Shown here: in pieces, positions 34,498 to 43,002 of the stretch | How the letters are laid out: every line of letters begins with the position of its first letter | Numbering within the stretch: the stretch's first letter is position 1 | From: Streptomyces sp. HB132 | GTDB taxonomy: Bacteria; Actinomycetota; Actinomycetes; Streptomycetales; Streptomycetaceae | NCBI RefSeq assembly: GCF_016909575.1 | Contig: NZ_JAFBGA010000005.1 | Span: 419,464 to 483,463, forward strand | Reading direction: 5' to 3' | Length of the DNA stretch: 64,000 nucleotides | Position numbers and translations under genes: made by a program | The notes under the pieces: generated by a model | Database searches by the model: none | Told to the model about the DNA's origin: nothing | What the model saw: the letters and a program-made list of their open reading frames with translations, nothing else

Positions 34498-35679
34498 ATG
34501 AGCGCCGTTGCCTGGACCGCCGTGGGTTCGCTGATCGTGTGGATGTGGCTGTTGCTGGGCCAGGGCTTCTTCTGGCGGACCGACCAGCGGCTGCCGGCAC
34601 GCCGGGACCCGGCGCGCTGGCCCTCGGTGGCCGTGGTCGTGCCCGCGAGGGACGAGGCCGAGCTCCTGCCGACGAGCCTGCCGTCACTGCTCGCCCAGGA
34701 CTATCCGGGTGACGCGGAGGTCTATCTGGTCGACGACTGCAGCGGAGACGGCACGGGCGAGCTCGCCCGGACGCTGTCCGAGCGGTACGGCGGGCTGCCG
34801 TTGACGGTGGTCACGCCCGGTGAGCCGGAGCCGGGCTGGACGGGCAAGCTCTGGGCGCTGCGTCACGGCATGGCGCTGGCCCGGCAGCGGGAACCCGAGT
34901 TCCTGCTCCTGACGGACGCCGACATCGCCCATGAACCGGACAGCCTGCGGGAACTCGTCGCCGCGGCCGGTCCCGAGGGGGCCGACGGCTTCGACCTGGT
35001 CTCGCAGATGGCCAGGCTGCGGGTGACGAGTACCTGGGAGCGGCTGCTCGTGCCGGCCTTCGTGTACTTCTTCGGGCAGCTCTACCCCTTCCGTCGGGTG
35101 AACGGCAAGGGGTCGAGGACGGCCGCGGCGGCGGGCGGCTGTGTACTGCTGCGGGCCGGAGCCGCCGAGCGCGCGCGGATCCCGGAGTCCATCCGTCAGG
35201 CGGTGATCGACGACGTCTCCCTGGCGCGTGCGGTGCGGCGCAGCGGGGGCCGCATCTGGCTGGGGCTCGCCGAACGGGTGGACAGCGTGCGGCCCGGTCC
35301 ACGGCTGGCGGACCTGTGGCGCATGGTCGCGCGGAGTGCGTACGCGCAACTGCGCCACAGCCCGTCGCTGCTGGCCGGCACGGTCCTCGGGCTGGTCCTG
35401 GTCTACGTGGCACCACCCGTCACGCTGGGCGCGGGGCTGCTGACCGGCGATCCGGTGGCCGCGGCGGCGGGCGGGGCGGCCTGGGCGGTCATGGCGGGGA
35501 CCTACATGCCGATGCTCGGGTACTACCGGCAGTCGCTGTGGCTGGCGCCGCTGCTGCCGTTCACCGCGGTCCTCTATCTCCTGATGACGGTCGATTCCGC
35601 GGTACAGCACCACCGGGGGTTCGGTGCAGCCTGGAAGGGACGTACGTACGCCCGCCCCGAGGCCGCACCGGAGCCCTGA
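34498..35679 (+). CDS. HpnB-like family 2 glycosyltransferase (membrane)
   Basis: 393 aa. An N-terminal membrane helix (TAVGSLIVWMWLLLGQGFFW) precedes a GT-A fold: VAVVVPARDEAELLPTSLPS, the VYLVDDCSGDGT acidic site, LLLTDADIAHEPDSL (DxD) and VNGKGSRTAAAAGGCVLL, with VIDDVSLARAVR further on. Three C-terminal membrane helices follow. The order and motifs match hopanoid-biosynthesis-associated HpnB proteins. No hopene cyclase genes are in the window, so involvement in hopanoids is inference; the polyprenyl synthase gene is 28 kb away. Confidence 0.82.
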   Translation: MSAVAWTAVGSLIVWMWLLLGQGFFWRTDQRLPARRDPARWPSVAVVVPARDEAELLPTSLPSLLAQDYPGDAEVYLVDDCSGDGTGELARTLSERYGGLPLTVVTPGEPEPGWTGKLWALRHGMALARQREPEFLLLTDADIAHEPDSLRELVAAAGPEGADGFDLVSQMARLRVTSTWERLLVPAFVYFFGQLYPFRRVNGKGSRTAAAAGGCVLLRAGAAERARIPESIRQAVIDDVSLARAVRRSGGRIWLGLAERVDSVRPGPRLADLWRMVARSAYAQLRHSPSLLAGTVLGLVLVYVAPPVTLGAGLLTGDPVAAAAGGAAWAVMAGTYMPMLGYYRQSLWLAPLLPFTAVLYLLMTVDSAVQHHRGFGAAWKGRTYARPEAAPEP

Positions 35680-35722
35680 GCCCTTGTTCAGCCGGGGTGG
35701 CCGCGGTCCGCCCGCCGCCGGG

Positions 35723-36997
35723 TCACTTGCGCCCGGGGGTCCAGTTCATGCCCCAGCCGTAGGCGGCGTCGATGGTCCGCTGGGGGCTCACCCCGCGCTG
35801 GGGGACGAGATAGCGGGCCTCGCGCTGCACGGTGAGGTCTTGCCCGTCGCTGGTGATCAGCGCGAGCGCGCACACGGTGGAGGGGACGTCGCACTCGTCG
35901 AGGGAGAAGTCGATCGCCGCGCCGTTCTGCGGCTGGAGTGTGACCGTGGCATGCAGATCGGCGAAGCTCCGGGCGCCCTCGTAGATGGTGACGAAGATCA
36001 GAACACGGCGCAGCCGGTCCTTGTGGTCGAGGTTGACCGTCAGGTTCTCGCCGCTGGAGACAGCGCCGGTACGGTCGTCCCCGTCGAGGTGGATGTACGG
36101 CGGCTGCCGCAGGGAGCCGTACGCGTTTCCCAGTGCCTGCACGACTCCCTTGCTCCCGTCGGTGAGTTCGTACAGGGCGCAGAGGTCGAGATCGAGATCC
36201 CCGTGCATGGCGACGGCCCTGCCGAGTTTCGCGCCCCAGCCCTTGAACTGCTTGCGCACCTCCCAGTTGAGGTTGACGCGCAGCGCTCCGGACGTGCCGC
36301 CCTGTTTCGACAGCGAGACCGAAGGGGCGTCCTTCGTCAGCGTGACCTTGGTCAGCCGCACGGCCTGCACGACGGGGGGCCCGGGCGGGGGTGTGGGGGC
36401 GGCCGGAGGGGCGACGGGGTGAGCGGGTGGCCGGGGCGCCTGCTGGGGCCGCTGGGCCGGCGGTGCCTGCCGCGGCTCGTCGACGGAGATGCCGAAGTCG
36501 GTCGCGAGACCTCCGAGTCCGGTGTCGTACCCCTGGCCCACGGCCCTGAACTTCCACGCGCCCTGGCGCAGGTAGAGCTCTCCGAGGATGAACGCGGTCT
36601 CGACCGTCGCGTCCGCGCTGTCGAAGCGCGCGATCTCCGATCCGTTCGCCGGGTCCACGATCCTGACGTACAGGCCGGTCACCTGTCCGAAGGTGCCGCC
36701 GTCGGCAGAGGCCGCCACCACGACGCGGTCGATCGCCGGCTCCATCCGGGCGAAATCGACCGTGAGGCTGTCCGTCACGGCTCCCCCGGCCGTCTGCTTT
36801 CCCTCGTGGCGCACCGCACCGGACCCGTGCACCGGCTGGTTGTAGAAGACGAAGTCCGTGTCGCCGCGTACCTTCCCCGACACGAGGAGGAGCGCCGAGG
36901 CATCCACATCGGGTGTACCGGGAGAGGTGCGCCAGCCCAGTTCGACCCGCACGGCCTGAGCCGGCACCGCGACATTGGTTCCCTTTTGCATGGTCAT
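35723..36997 (-). CDS. Double TerD-domain protein (tellurite/stress family)
   Basis: 424 aa from ATG 36997 (MTMQKGTNVAVP), with GGGGGCGAG upstream. The first TerD domain spans about residues 1-175 (LGWRTSPGTPDVDASALLL, then GELYLRQGAWKFRAVGQGYDTGL) and the second about 215-424 (VNLNWEVRKQ, DLDLDLCALYEL, YIHLDGDDRTG, LDECDVPSTVCALALI). A Pro/Gln-rich linker separates them. TerD domains bind calcium through acidic loops, which are visible here as DLDLD and DGDDRTG. Streptomyces has many ter paralogues tied to stress and differentiation. It is downstream of the RsbQP pair in the same direction. Confidence 0.9.
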   Translation of the reverse strand: MTMQKGTNVAVPAQAVRVELGWRTSPGTPDVDASALLLVSGKVRGDTDFVFYNQPVHGSGAVRHEGKQTAGGAVTDSLTVDFARMEPAIDRVVVAASADGGTFGQVTGLYVRIVDPANGSEIARFDSADATVETAFILGELYLRQGAWKFRAVGQGYDTGLGGLATDFGISVDEPRQAPPAQRPQQAPRPPAHPVAPPAAPTPPPGPPVVQAVRLTKVTLTKDAPSVSLSKQGGTSGALRVNLNWEVRKQFKGWGAKLGRAVAMHGDLDLDLCALYELTDGSKGVVQALGNAYGSLRQPPYIHLDGDDRTGAVSSGENLTVNLDHKDRLRRVLIFVTIYEGARSFADLHATVTLQPQNGAAIDFSLDECDVPSTVCALALITSDGQDLTVQREARYLVPQRGVSPQRTIDAAYGWGMNWTPGRK

Positions 36998-37071
36998 GCT
37001 CGCCCCCATTTCGAGTCCGGCTGCCCGGAACGTCTCCCGCCAACCTAATCCTTGGTGCGCCGGGAGCCCAC

Positions 37072-38334
37072 TTACCCCAACCGGGGGCTCCGGGAGGCGA
37101 CGCCCATGGCGAGGAGCGCGGTGTCGTCGTCAAGTCCCTCACCGAACCCGTCCAAGAGCACGGTGAGGGCCTCGACGGCACCGGAAGCTGAGACGGGTGC
37201 GAGATCCCGCGCCACGTCCAGGAGCGCTTCGTCGCCGAAACGTTCGCCCGTGCGCGGGGCGTGCGCCTCGGTCAGACCGTCGGTGTAGAGCAGCAGGGTG
37301 TCACCGGGCCCCAGGTCCACGGTGACTGTGGTGAACTCGGCGTCCGGTACGACGCCGACCAGCTGACCGCCCGGCGTGGGGACGTAGTCGGCGCTGCCGT
37401 CGGCCCTCAGCAACACGGCCGCGGGGTGGCCGCCACCGGCCAGGACGATATGGAATCCCCCACCCTCCGCACGGGGTGTGAGGAGGCCGAAGATCACGGT
37501 GCAGAACCGCGGTTCGTCGTCCTGGGACGCCTGGCAGAGTGCGGTGTTGAGGTTGGCCAGGACCGTGGCCGGTACAGGATCGGAGACCGCCGCCGCTCGC
37601 AGGGTGTACCGGGCCAGGGACGTCACCACGGCCGCGTCCGCTCCCTTGCCGCGCACGTCCCCCATGAAGAACGCCCAGCGCCCGGCGGCCAGCGGGAACA
37701 GGTCGTAGAAGTCCCCGCCCACCTCGTCGGAGGACGCGAAGTGGTAGTGCGCGGCGACGTCCAGGCCCGGAACCGGCTGGAGAGCCGGCGGGATCAAGGT
37801 TCGCTGCAGGGTGGTGGCCAGGCGTTGCAGACGTTCGCGGTCGTGCTCGGCCTCCCGTCGGGATCGCAGGAGTTCACGTTCGTAGGTGCGCCTGTCCTGG
37901 GCGTCCAGGAGGGTGGTGCGGATCAGCAAGGGCTCACCCTCGCTGTCCCGCTTGAGGACCGAGGTGACCATGACGGGTAGCCGGCTGCCGTCCGCCGCCT
38001 TGAGCTCCAGGGCGATGCCGCTGATCACGCCCTGGATCCGCAGCAGCGGTGAGAAGTGCGTCTCGTGATACAGCCTGCCACCGACGGTCAGCAGGTCGGA
38101 GAACCGTTTGTGGCCGACCAGTTCGTCCCGACGGTATCCGAGCCATGTCAGCAGGGTTTGGTTGACCTTGGCGATCCGCCCGTCCAGCAGCGTGGAGAGG
38201 TAACCGCACGGCGCGTTCTCGTACAGGTCCTCCGCACTGTCCTCCAGCAGGGCGGAGAACGGCAGCTGTTCCTGCTCACGATCCCCGGCCGCCCACGAAG
38301 CGTTGTCCTCGGCGCCGCCCGGGTGCACCGTCAC
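37072..38334 (-). CDS. PAS-PP2C phosphatase, RsbP-like
   Basis: 420 aa. An N-terminal PAS/PAC domain (about residues 30-155: NAPCGYLSTLLDGRIAKVNQ, LTWLGYRRDELVGH, then LLIRTTLLDAQDRRTYE) is followed by a short coiled coil (ELLRSRREAEHDRERLQRLA) and a SpoIIE-type PP2C domain (GGDFYDLFPL, GDVRGKGADAA, LYTDGLTEAHAP, DDDTALLAMG). This is the architecture of B. subtilis RsbP, which dephosphorylates the anti-anti-sigma factor RsbV under energy stress. Its GTG start overlaps the RsbQ-like stop by 4 nt, matching the rsbQ-rsbP order. The sigma-factor partner is not encoded here. Confidence 0.85.
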   Translation of the reverse strand: MTVHPGGAEDNASWAAGDREQEQLPFSALLEDSAEDLYENAPCGYLSTLLDGRIAKVNQTLLTWLGYRRDELVGHKRFSDLLTVGGRLYHETHFSPLLRIQGVISGIALELKAADGSRLPVMVTSVLKRDSEGEPLLIRTTLLDAQDRRTYERELLRSRREAEHDRERLQRLATTLQRTLIPPALQPVPGLDVAAHYHFASSDEVGGDFYDLFPLAAGRWAFFMGDVRGKGADAAVVTSLARYTLRAAAVSDPVPATVLANLNTALCQASQDDEPRFCTVIFGLLTPRAEGGGFHIVLAGGGHPAAVLLRADGSADYVPTPGGQLVGVVPDAEFTTVTVDLGPGDTLLLYTDGLTEAHAPRTGERFGDEALLDVARDLAPVSASGAVEALTVLLDGFGEGLDDDTALLAMGVASRSPRLG

Positions 38335-39131
38335 GGCCCCTGCACGAAGGCGATGATCGCCTCGGCCGTTTCCTCGGGGGCGCTGAGCTGCGGACAGTGG
38401 CCCGTCGAGTTCAGCGTGACGAGTTCGCTGCCGGCGATCTGTCCGTGGACGAAGGCACCCACCTCGCGTGGGGCGATCGTGTCGCGCGCGCTCTGGGCGA
38501 TGAGCGTCGGCACCGTCACGTTCGCGAGATCCGCCCGGTTGTCCGACAGGAAGGTCGCTCTGGCGAAGACCCGCGCGATCTCCGGATCCGTTCGGCAGAA
38601 GCTGTTGGTCAGCTCTTCACCCAGTTCGGGACGCTCCGGGTTCCCCATGATCACCGGCGCCATCGTCGCGGACCAGCCCAGGTAGTTGCTGTCCAGCGAC
38701 TCGAGCAGTTCGTCGATGTCCTGCTCGCTGAATCCACCGTGGTAGTCGCCGTCATCGATGTACGACGGCGACGGGGCGAGGAGGACAAGGCTGTCGAACA
38801 GCGCGGGCTCCCGCACGGCGGCGAGCACACCGATCATGGAACTGACCGAGTGCCCGACGAAGCTCACCGGCCCGAGGTTGAGCTCCCGGCAGATCTCGAT
38901 CACGTCCTGCGCATAGGCGTCCAAGGAGGAGTACCTCTCGGGGCTCCAGGCGGACGCATCGGAGCGCCCCGCCCCCACGTGGTCGAAGAGGACCACCTGG
39001 AAGCGCTTCTCCAGTTCGGGCGCGACCAGACGCCACAGGCTCTGATCGCATCCGAACCCGTGGGCGAGCATCACCACCGGGCCACTGTCCAGGCCCGTCA
39101 CCGACACTCGGTTCCTCTTCCGAACGTCCAT
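38331..39131 (-). CDS. Alpha/beta hydrolase, RsbQ-like
   Basis: 266 aa from ATG 39131. It follows RsbQ of B. subtilis closely through LAHGFGCDQSLWRLVAPEL, LFDHVGAGRSD, LDAYAQDVIEIC, FVGHSVSSMIG and APSPSYIDD, and at the end in TLIAQSARDTIAPREV and STGHCPQLSAPEE. Catalytic triad: Ser95 in GHSVS, Asp in ARDTIAP, His in TGHCPQ. RsbQ is thought to supply a small hydrophobic molecule to the PAS domain of RsbP, which activates the phosphatase. The 4-nt overlap with the PAS-PP2C gene makes a complete RsbQ-RsbP module very likely. The ligand is unknown. Confidence 0.88.
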   Translation of the reverse strand: MDVRKRNRVSVTGLDSGPVVMLAHGFGCDQSLWRLVAPELEKRFQVVLFDHVGAGRSDASAWSPERYSSLDAYAQDVIEICRELNLGPVSFVGHSVSSMIGVLAAVREPALFDSLVLLAPSPSYIDDGDYHGGFSEQDIDELLESLDSNYLGWSATMAPVIMGNPERPELGEELTNSFCRTDPEIARVFARATFLSDNRADLANVTVPTLIAQSARDTIAPREVGAFVHGQIAGSELVTLNSTGHCPQLSAPEETAEAIIAFVQGP

Positions 39132-39331
39132 GAGAACATCCTGACATTTCCGGCGCGTGACGGCCCGGCCTCCACACGGGGAAACCATCGACCAGCGGCG
39201 ATCACATCGGTCACCGGCAGCGGAAAGGGTCTCGGACGCGACTCCGCCCGACACCGCCGGCCCTGGGGCACGGCTGACCGGCGGGCCGATCCGTGCCGGT
39301 GGTTCCGGGGGCCGGCCGGAGGCAGGAGGGA

Positions 39332-39973
39332 TCAGCGGCCATCGCCGCCGGCCCGGCGGAGCCCGTCCGCACCGTGGGCGACGGTGTCGACGCGAGCCGC
39401 GAGGTCCGGATGGCCGGCCTCGAGATAGGTGTGGGTGTCGGCGAGTGGGCCGATCAGATTGGCGGCGTCGTTGTCGGCGAGGGCTTCGGCCAGACGGGCG
39501 AGGGGGGTGCGGGCCCGGACGGGGAGGTCGGTGAGGGCGGTGATCTGACCGGCGAGCTGGCGCAGGCCGGCGGCGTTGGCCCTCGCCCAGGCGGCCACGG
39601 TGCGGTCGGCGGCGCGACGGCTGCGGGTGGCCTGTACGCGCTGTTCGCCGGTGGCTCCGGGAGCGCCGGGGCGTACGCGGAGGTAGCGCCGCTCAGCGGC
39701 CTGACGGCTGGCGACGCCCAGGGGGTGGGCCAGGTCCGCCCAGCTGGAACCCGCCGCCCGGGCCGCCTCGATCAGGCCGGGTTCCCATCCTGCGAGCTGA
39801 TCGCGGAGTTCACGCAGGAGGAGGAGCGCGGCCAGGGCCTGGTCCGCACCGGCCTTCCCGTCCTCGGGGTGCACCTCCGCCCGGGTGGTGCGGACCGCCC
39901 GGTCCATCGCGTTCAGCGCTGCCGCGGCGGCGAGGAAAGGCGTGGGGTCACGGGGCTCGGATGAGTCGGTCAT
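39332..39973 (-). CDS. Putative regulator of the divergent hsp20 gene
   Basis: 213 aa from ATG 39973 with GAGAGGGA upstream. Ala/Arg-rich helical protein; residues 70-105 contain IEAARAAGSSWADLAHPLGV and then SRQAAERRYLRVRP, a helix-turn-helix-like segment similar to others in actinobacterial 'HSP18 regulator' proteins. It is divergent from hsp20, with a three-half-site GATGACA array between the two genes, which suits a repressor acting on both. There is no sensor domain. The name rests mainly on context and on remembered annotations of similar neighbours. Confidence 0.65.
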   Translation of the reverse strand: MTDSSEPRDPTPFLAAAAALNAMDRAVRTTRAEVHPEDGKAGADQALAALLLLRELRDQLAGWEPGLIEAARAAGSSWADLAHPLGVASRQAAERRYLRVRPGAPGATGEQRVQATRSRRAADRTVAAWARANAAGLRQLAGQITALTDLPVRARTPLARLAEALADNDAANLIGPLADTHTYLEAGHPDLAARVDTVAHGADGLRRAGGDGR

Positions 39974-39999
39974 GAAGGTCCCTCTCTGTGTCACCGTTC

Positions 40000-40033
40000 G
40001 GATGACACTCCAGTTGTCATCCTTTCGATGACA
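40000..40033. promoter_or_regulatory. Operator-like array between hsp20 and its presumed regulator
   Basis: GATGACA (40001-40007), TGTCATC (40015-40021) and GATGACA (40027-40033) form two overlapping inverted repeats; the first has arms extended to 8 bp (GGATGACA, 7-nt loop, TGTCATCC). It lies 27 nt upstream of the regulator start and 66 nt before hsp20. It differs from the HspR HAIR and CIRCE elements, so another regulator is expected to bind. Confidence 0.7.
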
Positions 40034-40098
40034 TGCTACAACGGTGGAACCTGAAGCGCATTGGCAGTTACTGCCAGACCTGTGGAGGTGTTTTCGCT

Positions 40099-40533
40099 AT
40101 GTTGATGCGCACCGACCCCTTCCGTGAACTCGACCGGCTCGCACAGCAGTTCACGGGCGTCACCGGCACCCGGTCGCGGCCCTCGGCCATGCCGATGGAC
40201 GCCTATCGGGAAGGTGAGGAGTACGTGATCGTCTTCGACCTGCCCGGTGTGGCCGAGGAGGCGCTGGACATCGATGTCGAGCGGAACATGCTCACCGTCA
40301 AGGCCGAGCGACACCCCGTCGGCCGGGCCGAGAGCGTGCAGATGGAGCTCTCCGAACGCCCCTTCGGTGCGTTCTCCCGCCAGCTGGTACTGGCCGACAC
40401 CTTGGACACCGAACGCATCACGGCCGACTACGACGCAGGGGTGCTGACCCTGCGCATCCCGATCGCCGAGCGCGCCAAGCCCCGCAAGATCACGATCGGC
40501 GGGCAGTCCGGGCGCAAGCAGATCGACAGCTGA
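40099..40533 (+). CDS. Hsp20/alpha-crystallin small heat-shock protein
   Basis: 144 aa from ATG 40099 with GGAGGTG upstream. The alpha-crystallin domain is complete: [20 protein letters not shown], then [36 protein letters not shown], and the A-x-x-x-x-G-V-L motif in [13 protein letters not shown]. The C-terminal anchoring I-x-I appears as KITIGG. It acts as an ATP-independent holdase in the cytoplasm, forming oligomers. It is like Hsp18 of Streptomyces albus in size and context, probably heat-inducible through the array upstream. A strong hairpin follows. Confidence 0.93.
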   Translation: MLMRTDPFRELDRLAQQFTGVTGTRSRPSAMPMDAYREGEEYVIVFDLPGVAEEALDIDVERNMLTVKAERHPVGRAESVQMELSERPFGAFSRQLVLADTLDTERITADYDAGVLTLRIPIAERAKPRKITIGGQSGRKQIDS

Positions 40534-40555
40534 GGCACGCGGTCACTCGACCCGT

Positions 40556-40608
40556 GCGGTGCGAAGGACGGGCACCGGCCTTTCCCGCTCCCCCGTCCTT
40601 CGCACCGC
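40556..40608 (+). terminator. 17-bp hairpin terminator after hsp20
   Basis: 40556-40572 is exactly complementary to 40592-40608 with a 19-nt loop, 22 nt after the hsp20 stop. Confidence 0.75.
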
Positions 40609-40843
40609 GCACGCGGTCGGCCCACGTACCGCCTCGGCTGTGGGGGAGCGCGCATCCGGTGGGTCATGTCCGGGACGACCTGGCCACCCCCGGCTCCCGT
40701 CGCCCCCCTTGGACACTGCCCATGACACCTGATCCCGCGAAAGCGTGACCGCTCACACGTTCAGCAAGGCCGGCCTGCGTTCCTCCGGTCGGTCCGCTGC
40801 GCGGGCGAACAACCCTCCGAACGAGAAAGGCAACCACTCCGCG

Positions 40844-41278
40844 ATGCTTCCGCTGCCCGAACAGGACACGTCCCGAGCCGACATGACGTTCCTTCAGATG
40901 GTGGAGAGGGTCCGGTACGAAGGCGCGTATCCCACCCGGCAGCGAGCCGAGGACGTCATACACGCCGTGCTGGCAGCGCTGGGCCGTCAGCTCACCGGTG
41001 ACGAACGCGTCGACCTTGCCGCCCGCCTCCCGGCCGAGGTCTCGTCCGACCTCACCGGGCAGGAGACGGGGCGTCAACCGCTCACCGGATGGGGTTTCGT
41101 CAAGGACCTGGCCGCCCGCGCAGGCGGCACTCCTGCCACCGCCCGCTGGGACGCGGGAGCCGTCCTCGCCGTGATCGGCCACCTGGCCGGCCCTGGCCTC
41201 CTGGACCGCATCCTCACTCAGCTCCCTCCCGGATACGCCTTGTTGTTCGGGCGCGCGGAACTCATTCAGGCCGCGTGA
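40844..41278 (+). CDS. DUF2267 protein
   Basis: 144 aa from ATG 40844; an upstream GTG at 40745 would add 33 low-complexity residues. The body fits DUF2267: MTFLQMVERVRYEGAYPTRQ, AEDVIHAVLAALGRQLTGDE, DLAARLPAEV, then a second helical repeat (ATARWDAGAVLAVIGHLAGP, LDRILTQLPPGYALLF). The family is helical, soluble, of unknown function, and in Streptomyces often near small heat-shock or stress genes, as here. AAAGG lies 14 nt before the ATG, which is longer than ideal. Confidence 0.82.
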   Translation: MLPLPEQDTSRADMTFLQMVERVRYEGAYPTRQRAEDVIHAVLAALGRQLTGDERVDLAARLPAEVSSDLTGQETGRQPLTGWGFVKDLAARAGGTPATARWDAGAVLAVIGHLAGPGLLDRILTQLPPGYALLFGRAELIQAA

Positions 41279-41339
41279 ACGGTACGGGCGGAAAGCGCTG
41301 AGCCCTCAGCGGTGAACCGACGACGGGTCCGGACTGAAC

Positions 41340-41374
41340 ACAGGGCTCCGGCGATCACCTCGTCGGAGCCCTGT
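41340..41374. terminator. Hairpin between convergent DUF2267 and LRV genes
   Basis: ACAGGGCTCCG (41340-41350) pairs perfectly with CGGAGCCCTGT (41364-41374) over a 13-nt loop, 61 bp after the DUF2267 stop and 47 bp from the LRV-protein stop. It can serve both strands. Confidence 0.75.
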
Positions 41375-41421
41375 CCGCGTGCTGCCGGCGATCGGCCCCG
41401 GCGCGGGCCGGGGCCCAGGGT

Positions 41422-42945
41422 CTACGTGGTCGCCGGTCGGGGCAGCCCGCCCAGGTCGAGGAGCCCGTGCAGGCGTTCGGCGGGCAGGCCGGGGTTGGCT
41501 GCGGCCCCTTCGGCGTGCTCCGGGGTGTCGAGGAGCGATGAGATCACGTCGAGGGGAAGGAGCGGGTTGGCGGCCGCCGCGCGACGAACGCGCGGCTCGG
41601 GGTCGGCGAGCAGGTGGAGCGGTGGCTGGGCGAGGCCGGTGTCGGCGGCGGCCAGGGCACGGAGGTCGGCGTCGTCGTGGTCAAGCAGGTGGTGCAGCCC
41701 GGTGCGGGGCAGGCTGGGAAGCGTCAGCAGGTAGGCGCGTCGGCCCGGTGCGGCGACGAAGGCGTCGAGGACGATCGCGGGCGGTGCGAGCGGGTGGTTG
41801 TAGGCGAGCAGGTGCCGCACGTCGGCGTCGGGATCGTCGGCCAGGCGGTGCACGAGTTCCTCGGGCAGCCGGGGGCAGCTGGCGGCGACGCGGCGCAGCA
41901 GGTGATGCGTGGACGCGGCGCACATCTCGTACCAGCTGGTCGGGGGCTCGGCGACCACGTCGTCGACAGCGCCGATGGCCTCGGCGGTGCGGCCGATGGT
42001 CCCCTCCGTGTGGCCGATGATCCGGTCGATGGCATTCCGCTCCGGCCACGTTCGTGGCATCGGGTGCAGCAGCGCCCGGGTTCGCACCGTGCTGTCCTGG
42101 TCCTGGCCCAGCTCGGCCAGCACGGTCGGATCGACATCTGCCCTGGCTGCCACTCGCTCACGAACACGGGGATCGGGATCGCGCGCGAGGCGGGTGACGG
42201 CCTCGCCGGGCGTGTGGGGGTTGTGGGCGAGGGACCACAGGTCGCGCCGGTCCGCGAGGCACCGTGCGGCCACGGCATGGGAGACGGCGTAGTTGGTGAG
42301 CAGAAGGCCTCGATGGTGGCCGCCCTGCTGCGGCAGTTCCTTCTCCATCGCCATCGGGTCCAGCAGGCGGCTCTGTCTCAGCGCGGCTTCGCGCACGACG
42401 GGGTCCGGATCACTCAGGAGCGCATCGCGTTGGCCGGGAGTGAACCACAGCCACAGTCCCGTTGCCCAGTAGCGCAGTTCGGTGTCCGGATGGTTCAGCA
42501 TCCGGACGCGGAACGCCGGTGAGATCTGTCCGGAGGTCTCCAGTTCCTGTCTGATCTCGTCGGCCGTGACCATGTGCCCCTTGTCTTCGTCGTCCTGCAC
42601 GGTCAGCAGGTGCTCCAGGATCTCGTCCGGCAGGGCCTCGACCCTGCCCAGGCGCGGGCGCGGGCCTGAGGCAAGGGCCACGCGGACGAGAGCGTCCACG
42701 TCGTCGGCCAGTCGGCCGCGCTGCTCCGCGGTCGCATGCCGGTTGCGGGCGAAGCGGCGGCGGATCAGGCGCTCGGGGTGCGCGAGCACTGCCTCGACGA
42801 CCTCTGCGGGAAGTTCGCGCTCCTCGCAGAGGATCGTCCAGGTGGCATGTGCCTGTGCGCTCAGCAGCCGGAGCAGAACATCGGACGGTGCGGCGGGGTT
42901 GGCAGCGACACCACGCAGCCACGACTCAGCGAGATCGGAGGGCAT
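41422..42945 (-). CDS. Leucine-rich-variant (LRV/HEAT-like) repeat protein
   Basis: 507 aa made of about 18 short helical repeats with the recurring pattern L-x-x-D-P-D-x-x-V-R-x-x-A-A (for example LLSDPDPVVREAALRQ, LARDPDPRVRERVAARAD, LADDPDADVRHLLAYN, LADPEPRVRRAAAANPLLP). This is the LRV repeat, an alpha/3-10 superhelix expected to bind proteins or nucleic acid. There is no signal peptide and no enzyme domain. Streptomyces genomes hold many such proteins of unknown role. It is 58 bp downstream of nothing else on its strand except the divergent gap to the SGNH gene, which reads towards it. Confidence 0.8.
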   Translation of the reverse strand: MPSDLAESWLRGVAANPAAPSDVLLRLLSAQAHATWTILCEERELPAEVVEAVLAHPERLIRRRFARNRHATAEQRGRLADDVDALVRVALASGPRPRLGRVEALPDEILEHLLTVQDDEDKGHMVTADEIRQELETSGQISPAFRVRMLNHPDTELRYWATGLWLWFTPGQRDALLSDPDPVVREAALRQSRLLDPMAMEKELPQQGGHHRGLLLTNYAVSHAVAARCLADRRDLWSLAHNPHTPGEAVTRLARDPDPRVRERVAARADVDPTVLAELGQDQDSTVRTRALLHPMPRTWPERNAIDRIIGHTEGTIGRTAEAIGAVDDVVAEPPTSWYEMCAASTHHLLRRVAASCPRLPEELVHRLADDPDADVRHLLAYNHPLAPPAIVLDAFVAAPGRRAYLLTLPSLPRTGLHHLLDHDDADLRALAAADTGLAQPPLHLLADPEPRVRRAAAANPLLPLDVISSLLDTPEHAEGAAANPGLPAERLHGLLDLGGLPRPATT

Positions 42946-43002
42946 CGGGACATCGTGGCAGTGATCGCGGCCAGCGGCCAGGGGCGCCGGACCGGGGCGT
43001 CG

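Noticed and set aside
38331..39131. RsbQ-like protein as a chloroperoxidase or ordinary esterase
   Set aside because: Similarity to RsbQ across the full length and the overlap with a PAS-PP2C gene make the signalling role more likely.
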